Positions 34,306 to 46,997 of a DNA stretch of 64,000 bases are shown here, one piece after another (the first letter of the stretch is position 1; every line of letters begins with the position of its first letter). The stretch is from the NCBI GenBank assembly GCA_027946555.1, contig JAPEVC010000145.1, positions 1 through 64,000 of the forward strand, read 5' to 3'. The notes beneath the pieces were generated by a model, which searched no databases, was not told the DNA's origin, and was given only the letters and a program-made list of their open reading frames with translations. The position numbers were made by a program, and so were the translations under genes. This DNA comes from Gnomoniopsis sp. IMI 355080 (taxonomy: Eukaryota > Ascomycota > Sordariomycetes > Diaporthales > Gnomoniaceae).

Positions 34306-35291
34306 GATAAGTGACCATATAGAGTCGAAATTGCAACGAGTGATTGCTAGACTATATTTCAACGAGAAAAAGTTAAACGAGAGGCGGCACATGCAGAGAT
34401 CCATATGTATTGGCGATGTGGTGGCTACGATCTTGACAAGTATGAGCGGAGGATATTGCTATAGCACCTTCCGCAGATGGTCAAACAGGGCCTTCCCCAA
34501 CCCTCGGTTCGCTTTGAAGACGGCTGTTGCGATTTGATCAATGACGTGAGACTTCACAGCTGGATTCCCGGGTGTGAGGCAGAAGAAGGTTGCGAGCCCA
34601 TGATGATCGCTGGCCATAGAGCTCTCCTTCGTTCGTGTTCATAGGATCTCATAGTGACGTTGTCATTACTCTTGAGAAAAGTGGTTGGGAAACAGTCATC
34701 ATATCAAATGAACGACTATATTATCTTCTAGTGATATATACATCACTGAATTTGGCACGCGAGCGATGAACGTTGAGCTTTGTGCGAGGAGACCGCGTCC
34801 CGGTGAGCGAGACATGATGAAAAAGTATTCCGAGTAACTATCTGTACAGTTGAGTTCACCAAATAAGACACAGGTGAAATGATCTTGGGTACTAAAACAA
34901 AAATTCTGTTGTCTTTTTAAGAGAACCAAGTTGTCTCCTGAAGACGGTGTTAAGAAGTGCATAGGTACAGTTGTCTGGAGGACGTCCAGAACCCACGATG
35001 GGATTACATAATCACATGGGATCCCTGTCGTACAACGTCAATCGTCAGCCCGCCAGCAGCCTGGCTTCAGTCTACCTCGAACCCGAAGCTCTGCAAACAA
35101 CCAACACGGCGACAATCTTTCTACCTACCAACAAATTCATAACTTGCGACGCTCACACTCTGTGGTAATACTCACGGCCTCACCAAGATCGACTGCTCAC
35201 TTCCATCCACCGCTTCTCCGATCCAGTTCACAGAAAGCAGCTCGGCAACCGCCACAACCACCACCAACACACACCCACACCCACCATCACA
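34306..35291. other. Divergent intergenic/promoter region
   Basis: Separates the minus-strand low-complexity gene from rpn12. The 100 bases before rpn12 are rich in C and A (repeats of caacc and cacac), as is common in fungal leaders. No gene is supported. Confidence 0.5.
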
Positions 35292-36216
35292 ATGGCCGAC
35301 CGCCAACTCACGCAGCTCCTCACGCAGCTGAAATCCCAAGCCAACACCCTCTCCTACACCGACGCCGCCACCCTCCTATCACGCGCAAAGCTTCTCCTCC
35401 TCAAGCTCTCGGCCCTCTCGCCCTCCAACCCGCCGCAACCAACGCCCATCCTCGCCCTCGCCCGCGAGACCTACGAGCAAGGGGCCCTGTACTCCATCCG
35501 TGCCCGTGACCCGGACGCCTTCACCCGCTACGTCACCCAGCTGGCGCCCTTTTACGAGCTGCCCGCCGCCGTGCTGCCCCCCAACCTGGCCGAGCGCAAC
35601 AAGGTCACGGGCCTGTACCTGCTACTGCTGCTCACCCAGGGCCGCTATGCCGAGTTCCACAGCGAGTTGGAGAGCTTGAGCACCCGCGAGGGCGGTGGCG
35701 GCAGCGTGGATGTGGAGGGCGATCGGTTCTTGGGATACCCGATTCGGTTGGAGCGGTGGTTGATGGAGGGGAGCTATGATCGTGTTTGGAAGGCGATGAA
35801 GAGTCGTGAGGTGCCGAGCGAGGAATACGCCGTGTTCTCCGAGGTGAGTTTTGCCTGCCCTAACCCCCCTTCCTCTTTCTTCCCTCTGTCCTGTTGCTGA
35901 ACTAGGTGCGCTACGCACAATGCAGATCCTCACCTCCCAAATCCGCTCCGAGATCGCCTCCTCCAGCGAACGCGCCTACCCATCCCTCCCCATCTCCTCC
36001 ACCAAGTCGCTCCTCTTCCTCGACTCCGAGGGCGCCGTCATGGAATTTGCACGCGCGCGGGGCTGGCTGCTCAAGGACGGTATGATCTACTTCCCCAAGG
36101 AGACCGCGCCCGAGACCGAGGAGGAGCAGGAGACCGCGGGCGTCAAGGAGGAGATGAGCAAGCTGGTGATTGAGAATGCGCTGGGATATGCGCGTGAGTT
36201 GGAGACAATTGTGTAG
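35292..36216 (+). CDS. rpn12: 26S proteasome regulatory particle subunit Rpn12
   Basis: Non-ATPase lid subunit of the 19S regulatory particle, which helps assemble and stabilise the lid for degradation of ubiquitinated proteins. Exons 35292-35843 and 35926-36216 (82-base intron, GTGAGT donor, CAG acceptor) give 280 residues, near the length of yeast Rpn12 (274). Residues from about 90 to 230 match the CSN8/PSMD8/eIF3k-type PCI-related fold, with blocks RNKVTGLYLLLLLTQGRYAEF, LGYPIRLERWLMEGSYDRVWKA, and later ISSTKSLLFLDSEGAVMEFA and RGWLLKDGMIYFP. The C-terminus is acidic and helical (VIENALGYARELETIV). The start fits the context ACAATGG. It converges with the alpha-COP gene, about 450 bases apart. 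Confidence 0.93.
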
Positions 36217-36667
36217 TCATTGCGATAGTGTGGTTGTAGCTGTGGGTCACGCATAGGAGAAAGGCATAGAAATGATGACAATGTAATATCATTAGACAAC
36301 CAAAGAAGACCCTCGAGCCACCTTATAACACGAAACAAAACAAATAGCTAACACATGCATACCTACCTACCTAAGGCGACAACAAGCTACTAGAGAATTG
36401 GTAGACGGCGGCGGGCACCAAGGTTTGGTCGAGTACACGTCCCGGTATTCTGGGCCACTATCAGTTTGCACGACTTTTCCTGGCACCATCCTGCTCTTTA
36501 CTAGCATACACGGGCACTTGCTTGGCTTAAATCCGTATTTCTATGTTCAAAAAAGGACAATCGTGATCGAATTAAATGCTACCTTTTCTGGCCCCCTCCC
36601 CGTATTGTCTTCAACCATTGGAAAATCAGTTTTCTATCACCCCTACCTTCCCAGCACTAGCTATCGC
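36217..36667. other. Convergent 3' flanks of rpn12 and alpha-COP
   Basis: No gene. Contains an acctacctacctaagg motif at 36361-36376, similar to motifs in several other spacers of this window. Confidence 0.5.
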
Positions 36668-39600
36668 TCAAAAGAACAACTTCAGCCCGCTACCATGTTT
36701 TCCGACCTCGCAGACCTCACACACAGCGCACACGGTACCCTTGTATTTGGTGTGGTACTTGGAGCCGTCGAACGCACACTCCTCGTAGGCAGTCCCGCTG
36801 TAGATGGGCGTGTGGCTGGCTGCGCAGATTTCGAACTCAGCAAACTGATCAAACTCGATCTCCACTGCGTCGTGAGGGTTGCGCTCGCATTGCGTTTTGA
36901 CCTTGCGTGCCTGTGGAGTGTTGTTAGTGGCCTATCATCATCACATATCGTAAAAAGAGGCTCGCAACTTACAGTTTCTGCAATCTTATTAGCACCGCCA
37001 TTGGCCAGAATGCGGTTGGCGAAGCTCAATGCTGAACTGTAGTTCTTGCTCCTTGACGCCAGATTCATGGCATTGAGAAGGGCGAGCTGTCGGTGAGGCA
37101 CCTCGATCTTGGGAATGGTGAAGTACGCCGACAGCTCCAGGGACCGCTTGAGCAGCTCAGGGTTGGCATTAACCTCATTAGGCGCTCCAAGATTCCTGCG
37201 CGCCAGCTCAACTGACATAGCCACAATGTATTCGCTGGCAGAGGTAATGAGCTTCTTCGCTTCAGTGACCTCCTTGTCGGTCGAGACTGCGTTGACTAGT
37301 ATCGCATGCAGAATGCCCTTGAAAATAGTAACACCATCCTCCAGCTTGTTGGACTTCATCGTGTTGTAGCCCTGTTGCAGGTCGTTGCTCGCCAAGTACT
37401 CCAAATCACGAGGAATGATGGGCAGTACTTGTCTGAGGTCTTCCTCCTCAACGGTGCGACGGACGTAGTTGACAAGAGGCGGCAACCCTGCGGAGGCTGG
37501 AAGATAGGTCTTGGAGGCCTGATACACTTCCAAGAACCTCGGCTTGAGCGGTGCGAAGCTGACAGCACCAACTTGGCGGTTGAGGAGGTTCATCGCACTC
37601 TCGAACGATCCACCGGCAACGTGATCCACCGCTAATGGTGAGTTGCGCGCCCACAAATCTGCCTCACTGCTGCCAGCGCCACCAGCATCTGTGCTCTCAA
37701 CATTGACAAAGTCGCCCTCGACTTCTGGGACAATGTCGTCGCCCATATCCCAACCGGCGACGTCCTCGTCCTCGTCAGCGTCTCCCAAAGCACCGTTCGC
37801 AGCCGCGTCGTCCTCGACGTCATCGCCGAACCCGTTCGTGGCTGCAGGTGTATCCTCTATTGAAAGACCTTCCAGTTCGCCTGCGAGAGCCTTCTCAAAG
37901 AATGATACTGAAGTAGCCTTTGTAGGCCAATTCGCTTGGTGTGTTGGCACGACTGGCTTTGGAGGAGTCAGAGCCTCGCCTATCTTGGGCAGGGAGATCT
38001 CGTCCTCTGTCAAACCAGTAGCCTCCAGAATGCTTTGGCATTCATCTTCTAGACCGTAAGCCTTGGCGGTCATATATGCCAACGGATAGAGATCCACCTC
38101 CTTGAACATCTGTACTCGGTCCTTGTCGCCGAGGTACAGGTCATTCTGGAATCTTGACGTAAAGTCGCCTCTGTGTTCAGCGATCTTGGCCATCCTCGCA
38201 AGCTTGGACTGGTCACCCGTCGTAAGGTACAGGAAGGACAACTTGTCAAACTGCTTCAACTTTTGATAGCACATCTCCACGGTCTGGTGGTTGCCGTGGG
38301 CCAGTGCCTCGTTACCAAGTTTCAGCCATAGTGCCTGCTTATCCAGCTCCTTGGCCATCTCGACAGCAACTTCTAAATTGCCGCACTCAAGGGCCAGCTC
38401 GAAGCGTGTAGTTGGATCCTGGACAAACTGCAGCGCGATCTCAGGGTAACCCTTCTTCTGCACATAAGAGATAACAGACTGTCCGACCAAGCTGGAGTTC
38501 TTGATAATGTCAAGCATCTCGCTGTAGTTCTTCTTGACAAGGGCAAGCTTGAAGCGGTATTCGGTGGGGTCGACAATGAGAATCTTGGGTTTTGCTGCCC
38601 GGTCCAGGCAATACACATTGCGGCCCTTGACACGAGTGAGGTAAACGGTTGTATCCAGAGTTCGCACAATGCCGTTGTCGCCATTGAGCAGAGTATACTT
38701 GATGTGATTGAGAGTCGAATACAAAAGGACACCAGCGTCATCCCAGGTGGCACTCTTAATCCTAATCGTTTCGTGCAGAGTACTGACCTGCTCCAACGCC
38801 TTTGTGACGATAGTCACATTGTGCTTGCTCAGAAGCGCAGCATACAGACCATCGTTTGACCACACCACGTACTTGACACCATTGACGGAGAGCTCCGCGA
38901 TGCTCTTCTTCTGTTGGATGTCATACAGGTGCACAGCAGTTGGGGTGATAATCAAAAGGTTGCCGGTTCCACCAAAGTAGATGTCTGTGGTGCCGATGGG
39001 GGGCTTGAAAGAGCGAGTCGTAGAGTTGGACAGGTCCTTGATATCGATTGTCTGAGCCGAGGTGTTCAGAACCGCAAACCGGTTTCGAGCCACGAAAATG
39101 GCCGAGTTGCCCTGGCCACGTTTCGACTCTGTTGGCTCTATGGCGCCTGAACCGTCACGGGGGAGATTGATCAGCTCATAGGAGCCTCCGTCTGTAGAGG
39201 AAGTGACCAAGACAGAGCGCTCGGCCGGGTTGTACGAAAGCGTTCGAGGAGGTACCCAAGCTGGTCCAACCTTCTTGAGGGAGAGAAGCGTCGGGCTTTC
39301 CGCGTTCTTTTGAAAGTCATATGACTTGACATGCTTCTCCTTGGTGATGTAGAACAAGGTATTCTGGTAAACCGACATGGCAGGTCGCTCGCGCTCCAGC
39401 TTGAAGACCATGACTCCATTGTCGTGGCCCGCCGCAAACAGATTAATTTCTGGATGAGCAGCAATCACCCAGAACCTGTCGTTCTCGCGCTTGAAGTTCT
39501 GCACACTTGTCCGCTTGTTCAAATCCCAAACCCGAATGGTCTTGTCTTCTCCGGCCGAGAGGATGAGGTCCTGGTGAGGATGGAAAAGACAGCCGGATGC

Positions 39601-40687
39601 GTTCTGGAAGTGGCCTCGGCATGTATCCACCTCCCAAGCCTTGGTCTCGCTCATACGCCAAAGCTTCACCAACCTGTCGTCACCGGCTGATACAATCAGG
39701 GGCATGGTGGGGTGGAACGCAACCCAATTCACGCCGCGGTCGTGCCCCTCCAAGACAAACTTAACAACAGCGTCTGTGTTTCCGAACATATCGGTCTGGT
39801 TCTGGTTCCCGCGAGCGACCTGTTCTTCGAAAGTCATGGATGTCGGCGCAGAATGCTTCTTACGCAGGCCGGCAATGTCCCAGACACGGACAGACTGATC
39901 GAGGGATGCAGAAACGACCAAGTCTTGGGTTGGGTGGAAGTTTGCGCACATGACATAGTGGTTGTGACCAGTCATGGTGCAGATCAGAGATCGATTCTGC
40001 CAATTCCATATTCTGATTGTCTGGTCGTCGGAGGCGGAGATGATCCATGGTAACTCGTGGTGAAAGAAAACTGTCCGCACGTAATCCAAATGCCCATTGA
40101 GCGTGAAGAGCTCCCGCCTCGTGGTCAAGGACCACACTTTGATCTTGTAATCGTCGCCGCCGGAAACGAAGAGGGGCTGCGTTTTGTGGAAGTCGACACC
40201 TCGGACGGGGCCACTATGGCCTTCGAGTCTATCGATCAAGGTTCCCATACGATCTAAAGGGGCGGGAAGATGTATTAGCAGACATCCAGAATGTCGGGCG
40301 CATGGTGTAGAACGGTCAAGGCTGCATTCGTTCGACGGCTGCAGCTCCTTCTCCCTGCCTCCCTGGGCGACTCATTGCGCCGACCACTCGCGGGCTCGAG
40401 GTATACGTACAATCCCATAGTTGGATAGTCGAGGAATGTAAAGAGACGAGGATCCATGGTCTGCAATCGATCAAAGTCAGTAACGAGGCGCATGAGCAGT
40501 AGGAAAGGGCAGACAAGGGGAGCTTACCGCTTGGGGTGGAAGGCGATTCCCTTGGCGCGAGAGCTCTTACTCTCGAACTGTGCTTGGGTGGTCAGTGTCC
40601 ATTCTCCAGTTTTGATCTTTCTGCCCACCCAGAGTGTAATTGAATGGAAGAGTGACGAACCTTTGTGAGCATGCCAGTGGAAGACAT
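36668..40687 (-). CDS. cop1: Coatomer subunit alpha (alpha-COP)
   Basis: Largest subunit of the COPI coat, which carries retrograde Golgi-to-ER cargo by binding dilysine signals. Five exons on the minus strand: 40687-40661, 40577-40528, 40460-40411, 40253-36973 and 36910-36668, giving 1216 residues, the usual size. Introns are 83, 67, 157 and 62 bases. The first three coding exons are tiny (27, 50 and 50 bases) and supply the conserved start MSSTGMLTK, FESKSSRAKGIAFHPK and RPWILVSLHSSTIQLWDY before RMGTLIDR. WD40 repeats cover about residues 1-320, with GH and WD dipeptides such as VSGGDDYKIKVW and LILSAGEDKTIRVWD. A second propeller follows, then the helical solenoid, and the C-terminal COPI_C domain with its cysteine-rich end (TVCAVCEVCEVGKHGSGL). 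Reading only the long exon would miss 42 N-terminal residues and the true C-terminus. Confidence 0.95.
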
Positions 40688-41654
40688 GTTGGGTGGCTGT
40701 GGTGTTGAAGCCTAAGCTTCACATTCAAGTGGAAGGACAAGCTGGCAAGAAAGTGCAATTGAGAAATGGTCGAACAGCCATACAGCGACAGTAGACGTGT
40801 GGTCAGTGGGCTTTGGAAGCTTGTATATGGTTGAGAATGGAGGAAGGCTGACCACCGGGCACTGTCGTGGTCGACGTGCTGTATTATGGAACTCTGGATG
40901 TCAACCTCGAGAGTGGAAAGCGTGTCCATCTGCAATGTGGGTTACCTGTTGCTCGTCACAGGCAAGGTGGCCTGTGCGCTTGACAGGGATGAGTATTACA
41001 GCTCCTGTTGTGCTGGGCCCCCCTTTGTGTTTTGATGATTTCTAGTCCGTGTATCTACCACTCAAAGCTTGTAAAGAAAGTGTTTATACAAGTTAACAGT
41101 TTTAATACGTATCCTTCATGAGAAATACAAGATCACTATATAGCAAGGTCTGGTTTTGTGGTATGTGCAGAGCAAAAAGAGCATGTCTATCTTTGGCTTA
41201 TGTAATCACTGCTGTCTAGTTGTGGTGAAGCAAGGGGGCTTGATGTGAAGCTTGGGGGTCCCTTGAATTCGAAGAGTCTAACCTTTTTAGGAGAGCTATT
41301 CAACTGTAAGGTGTTCACTTTCAATGACTTCTTACAACTTCCTCCAACATCTAAGCAAAGCATTACGAGCCTATTTACAACATACACCTGTCAGGTTTGG
41401 CCCTCAGCGTTCCCTGTATATTTCTGCAAGTCTCCAGATCTCCGCTAGCCACCACAAAGAGCTTAATCAGCAATGAGAGCGTAGAAGTGCTTCTCCAAGA
41501 GGCGCTGCTTGCAAGCTCCCAATCCTTGGGTACTGGACTACCCGTCCGCCATTGCGCCAACATCTACAGTCGCACTTGGCCTCTATCCAACGCATTTGCA
41601 AACGGATATTCCATTGATATCTTTGTGTCCCTATCAAGAAGCTTTTGAATCACC
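40688..41654. promoter_or_regulatory. Shared divergent promoter of alpha-COP and UGGT genes
   Basis: 967 bases between the divergent start codons, without a supported gene. I did not find a convincing unfolded-protein-response element. The shared spacer makes joint regulation of two secretory-pathway genes possible but does not prove it. Confidence 0.4.
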
Positions 41655-44600
41655 ATGATACCCTTCTCCCAGCTGCCATGGGGGCTCGCGGCGTCCATGT
41701 TGGCAGCAGCCCTCCTCGGCACCAAACCAGTTTGCGCCGGACCGTCTGTCGAGATATCCATGAAAGCCGCCTTCCCCTCCGGCCCTTATCTGATAGAACT
41801 TCTGTATGCCCACCCACCTGAACCAGAGGACCACGTGGACAGGAGCTAACGTAGAGTCAGAGAGACCGCAGTGCAGGAGAACCCATCCAGCTACTTTTCC
41901 ATCCTCGATCGAATAGCCGACGGCTATTTTAGCATTGCAAGAACAGACAAGGAATTGTACGAGGCATTTGTAGATTTGCTGCAAAAGGATGGCCACATAC
42001 CAAGTGCTGAGAGCCTGTCAACCTTCAAGTTGGCTCTGTCAACCCGATCCGCAGCTCCTCGAGTTGAGGCCCACTATCAATTCTACCAGACTGGCGTTGA
42101 GCCTGCGTTGTCGGAGGACCAGGGAGGCTGCGGCGCTTGGATATTATGGAACGGACAGCAATACTGCTCTCCATCTCTCGACGAGCCTCGTGGCCAGGTG
42201 CCCCCGGGACAAGAACGTGATTTACCATTCGACATTGCCCTTGGCAGTGGCCCCGACTGTATCTTGTACGCCGATATCACGGCTCCTGAGTTTGGAGATT
42301 TTCACAAAGTTTTAGCCCAGAAGGCTCGCGATCGAGTATGCGCATACAAACTTCGATACCGAAGACTGTCGTACGAGTCCCTCGAGCCCCTGCCTATCAG
42401 CGGATATGGTGTCGAGCTTGCCCTCAAAAGAACTGATTACATCGTTATTGACGATCGGAAGGCTGAGGAGGATGCAGCGCAAAAGGTCATCTCAGAGATT
42501 GTCCTGGATGAGCAAGAAGATGTCACTGATCTGAAACCTCTGTCGACGTCAGAATTGCGAGATCTTGGCCTCAAGGCTGGGTCTTTCATTATGCAGAATG
42601 AGAATCATTTCGACACCCTCCTCAAGCTGACGCAAGACTTTCCCAAGTATTCAACCTCCTTGACGAAACACAACATTTCTCAGGAGTTTCTTAAAGAATA
42701 CAGAGCAAACAGAGCTACCTTGGTCCCAGCTGGTGTCAATGTCCTGTGGATGAACGGTGTTCAACTTGTGGAGCGCCAGATGGACGCTTTTACTCTTGTG
42801 GATGTGGTGAGGCGCGAGCGTAAGATGATTGCCGGCGTCATGGACCTTGGGCTTACTGGAGAAGAAGCCATTGCTCTCCTGGCTCATCAATCTGTGGCTG
42901 CGGCCAAGGCCGAAGATGGTGATTCGCCCAGGTTTCTCTGGCACGACGGACCTGAAGAAGGCAAGGTTATCGTTTGGCTGAATGACGTCGAGAAGGACAA
43001 GCGATATGAGGAATTCCCGAAAAATCTCATGGCTGTAAGTATTTGCCCGTGTCTACGCGAGAAAAAAAACAGGTCACTGATTTTTACTAGCTCCTACAAG
43101 GCGGCATGCCCGGTCAGTTGCCTTCAATTCGACGCGACATTTTCAATCTAGTCATCCCGGTCGACCTGACACAACAGAATGATACCCGCGTCGTGGTAAA
43201 CCAATTGCAAGAATTTGTCAAGCGGAAGCTCCCCGTCAGATTTGGCATCGTCCCGCTCGCTTCCACTGATGCATCCGAGCGCCAGGCCAAGGTGGTCTAT
43301 CATCTTGTCGAGACGTACGGTCTCGCGTCTATGATGGCTTACTTGTCATCCGTTCTTAACGCTGATAAGTTTGGTGACGCTGATCAAGGACTGTTCGAGG
43401 GTGCCATTGCCGAGAGAACACCGCGGGGAGATGGTGAAGCTCTCACTTTCGAGGAGATGCTGGCTTCTGATACACTCGCCGAACATGCGCGCCTATCGAG
43501 ACATTGGGCTGAGCGACTCCGGGTAGATTCGCCGACGCCAGTGCTCTTTGTAAATGGTGTTCCCGTGCCACGCCAGGGTAATTGGATGTCGGCGATGGGA
43601 AATCAGCTTGGCGCGGATTTGAACGCCGTCCGGCAAGCTGTATTCTACGGAGAGATCGAGGACGGACAGTGGATACCAGAATTCTTTCTGAAAGATGCGT
43701 TCTCTCGTCGCAACCCCGTTGTCTTTCCTCCCAATTCCAACGAATTGACTATTTTTGACGTCAACAAGATGCATCTCGAACATGCTGATCTATTCAACAA
43801 GGTGCCGGTCATTGACGCCAATCCGGAGACGACCAAAGACAACTGGGTAGTTCTGACAGCCATTGTCGACCTAACCAATGCCGAAGGTCTCAAACTTGCC
43901 GCTTCTGCATTTCAGTTCCGCGCAAACAATCCTGGCGTCAGATTGGACATTATAAATAATCCTGTAGAAACGAGTGGCGCTCACAAGGTGAACACTGCCC
44001 TGAAGATGAGTCAGTCTGACCTCCCACAGGTCGACAACGAGGAGCGTTTGCAGACTGTGTTGAACGCGTGGTCTTCATTGCCAGAGGATCTTGATTATGA
44101 TGCTAGTCTCGGTAAATTTCTGGCCGCAGCTGCAATCAGGCCTGGCGAGAATAAGCTCATCCTCAATGGCCGCGTCGTTGGCCCTATTGAGTCGGCTGCG
44201 GATTTTGTTGCAGAAGATTTCGAGCTATTGTTAGAAATCGAGCGAGACCTCAGGATCTTGCCTGTGTATGAGGCCATTGAGGATCTGGGTCTGTCATCAA
44301 AGGTGTCTGGTCCACTGGCGGCCGCCAAAGTGACTTCCATCACTGCTCTATCCTCCATGTCCGATATTCCCGAGGGCATCTTTGAGAAGTCCTCAAGCCT
44401 CAGGATTTCGGCCTTCAACGTGTGGAATTCTACCTACACTGGTTTTGAGATTGGCGACAAGTCGAAGGCGACCATTCAACTCGTCGCCTCTTTGAACCCA
44501 GCTAGCGAGCAAGGACAGAGATGGGTACCCATTCTGAAGGTCCTGTCTGAGCTTGACGGAGTGTATGTCAAGGTGTTCCTCAATCCCAAGGACGTGTTGG

Positions 44601-46270
44601 AGGAACTGCCCGTCAAGCGATTCTACAGATATGTTCTAGATTCTGCACCGGTATTCGATGAATATGGCAAAGTCAAGGCCCCAAAGGCCGAATTCAAGGG
44701 TTTGCCATCAGAGGCACTGCTCAACGTTGGCATGGACGTGCCTCCTGCGTGGTTGGTGGCGTCCAAGGTCTCGGTACACGACCTGGACAACTTGAAGCTG
44801 AGTTCCATCAAGAGCGACGTCGAAGCCATCTACGAACTCGAGAATATTCTGATCGAGGGCCACTCTAGAGAGCAGACAGGAGCTCTTCCTCGTGGTGCGC
44901 AGCTTGTGCTAGCGACTGAGAAATCCAAGGTTGCTGATACCATCGTGATGTTTAATCTGGGCTACTTCCAATTCAAGGCGAATCCCGGATTCTACAACAT
45001 TCAGCTGAAGGATGGTCGCAGTTCGGAGATCTACCACATTGAAAGTGTGGGTGCCAAGGGCTATAGTGCTGTCCCGGGTGACGAAGGCACTGATGTCGTT
45101 TTGATGGACTTCATGGGAACAACACTCTACCCGCGTATCAACCGTAAGCCTGGAATGGAGGAAGAGGATGTACTCGATGAAAGTGGATCAGAAGGCGTGC
45201 TCGATGGCGTTTCTAAAGGGCTCAAGAACATGTTCGGCGTCAAAACCAAATCCGCCTCGGATCAAGAGCATGCTGAGATCAACATCTTCTCTGTCGCCAG
45301 TGGTCATCTCTATGAGCGCATGCTAAACATCATGATGGTGTCCGTCATGAAGAACACCAAGCACACCGTCAAATTCTGGTTCATCGAGCAGTTCCTTTCG
45401 CCCTCATTCAAGGACTTCATTCCCTCATTGGCCGAGGAGTACGGTTTCAAGTACGAGATGGTTACCTACAAGTGGCCGCACTGGCTGCGCCAGCAGAAAG
45501 AGAAACAGCGCGAGATTTGGGGCTACAAGATTCTTTTCCTCGACGTGCTTTTCCCGCTCTCTCTTGACAAAGTCATCTTTGTTGATGCCGATCAGATCGT
45601 GCGCACCGACATGTACGACCTCGTCCAGCATGACCTCGAGGGCAAGCCTTACGGCTTTACACCCATGTGTGACTCCCGAACGGAGATGGAGGGTTTCCGC
45701 TTCTGGAAGCAGGGATACTGGGCAAACTACCTGCGTGGTCAGCCTTACCACATCTCAGCACTGTATGTCGTCGACCTCCGCCGCTTCCGCCAGATCGCCG
45801 CCGGCGACCGTCTGCGACAGACATACCACACTCTTTCTGCCGACCCCAACTCTCTCAGCAACTTGGACCAGGACCTGCCGAACCATATGCAATTCCAGCT
45901 CCCGATCCACAGCCTGCCGCAGGAGTGGCTGTGGTGCGAGACGTGGTGCAGCGACGAGGCGTTGGCCGAGGCGCGCACCATCGATCTGTGCAATAACCCG
46001 CAGACTAAGGAGCCAAAGCTGGACCGTGCCCGCAGGCAGGTGCCGGAGTGGACGGTGTATGATGACGAGATCGCAGCGGTCGATCGCAAGCGGAAGGGCA
46101 AGAGTGTGGAGATGAAGGAAGGGGATGCCGTTCAGAAGCCTGTGACGAGGGGCGATGGCGAGGTTCTGAGTGATGCTGGTGAGGGAGTTGAGAAGAACCC
46201 GAAGAGTAGAAGCTTGGAGGAGGAGCCGGCAACGACTGAAGACGTTAAAGACGTGAAAGACGAGCTGTAA
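41655..46270 (+). CDS. UDP-glucose:glycoprotein glucosyltransferase (UGGT)
   Basis: ER folding sensor that re-glucosylates N-glycans of misfolded glycoproteins so that calnexin can bind them again. Exons 41655-41803, 41861-43034 and 43091-46270 give 1500 residues, a normal UGGT length. Residues 1 to about 28 are a signal peptide (hydrophobic WGLAASMLAAALLG). A long folding-sensor region of thioredoxin-like domains follows, including VNVLWMNGVQL and SPTPVLFVNGVPV. The C-terminal GT24 catalytic domain contains INIFSVASGHLYERML, FWFIEQFLSPSFKDFIP, the DxD-type metal site VDADQIVRTD (near 1273), YWANYLRGQPYHISALYVVD, LDQDLPN and the QEWLWCETWC end. The protein ends in KDEL, an ER retrieval signal, after an acidic and basic tail. 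The first intron is 57 bases and the second 56. The divergent neighbour is alpha-COP, whose COPI coat takes part in retrieving KDEL proteins. Confidence 0.95.
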
Positions 46271-46997
46271 TATAGAATGTGCAGCTAGGTAGAGGAGTGT
46301 TGCATAGATGGGCATAGAATGGTTTTACAATCTTGATTTTGCCTGCAGGTGCCTTGATTGCTCTCGTATGACCATACTCCGGCCTCGTGGCTCTAAAAGA
46401 AGACTGACTACAAAAGAAGTCACCACAGGAGCCTGGCTCGACTGATTGCTTTCCTAGATAGCTCGCCGAAATGATCTCCGCCTTCAGTTGGATTGCAGAC
46501 CAAGCCAGCCTTACATTAGTGGTTGAAATGGGGCGTCTTGGTCCATTGGTCACAATGCTACAGATGCAGCAGATGAGACGCATAAAGGCAGGCCTCCTGC
46601 AGTGGAAGCCTCCAACAAAGTTTGAGAAGCCTATCGGTCCTCCAGATGAGAAGCAGAGACATGAGAAAAAGAAATCGTTGCAGAATGTGTGCACCGAATT
46701 TGTTGGGCTTGTTCAGCTCACCTCTTTTGTGTCGCTGCCTGAAAAGGGACTTTCTGCCAACCTCCCTCGATTTTGTTCGAATCACCATACCTCTTCTTTG
46801 ACCACAAACAAAACACATCATCTTCTTCGCTTAAATTTCCTGGAGGTTATCCAGAGTTGACTTCTTGAATTTGTCCATCTTACATCTACATCGCCGCCAT
46901 CTCTGCGAAACCATCCGACGTTTGCATCCTGACAATACTTGCGTACGCGCCGTGAACCCGTGCAGACCACCCCAAGCTAATCGTACTCGACAGCACA
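46271..46997. other. Intergenic, no gene seen
   Basis: 3' flank of UGGT and 5' flank of the ZNFX1-like gene. Frames on both strands (about 130-150 codons near 46245-46860) have no motif. The last 140 bases are C-rich, like a leader. Confidence 0.5.

Noticed and set aside
46471..46860. 129-codon plus-strand frame between UGGT and the helicase gene
   Set aside because: No motif, no intron that would join it to the helicase, and stops before it.
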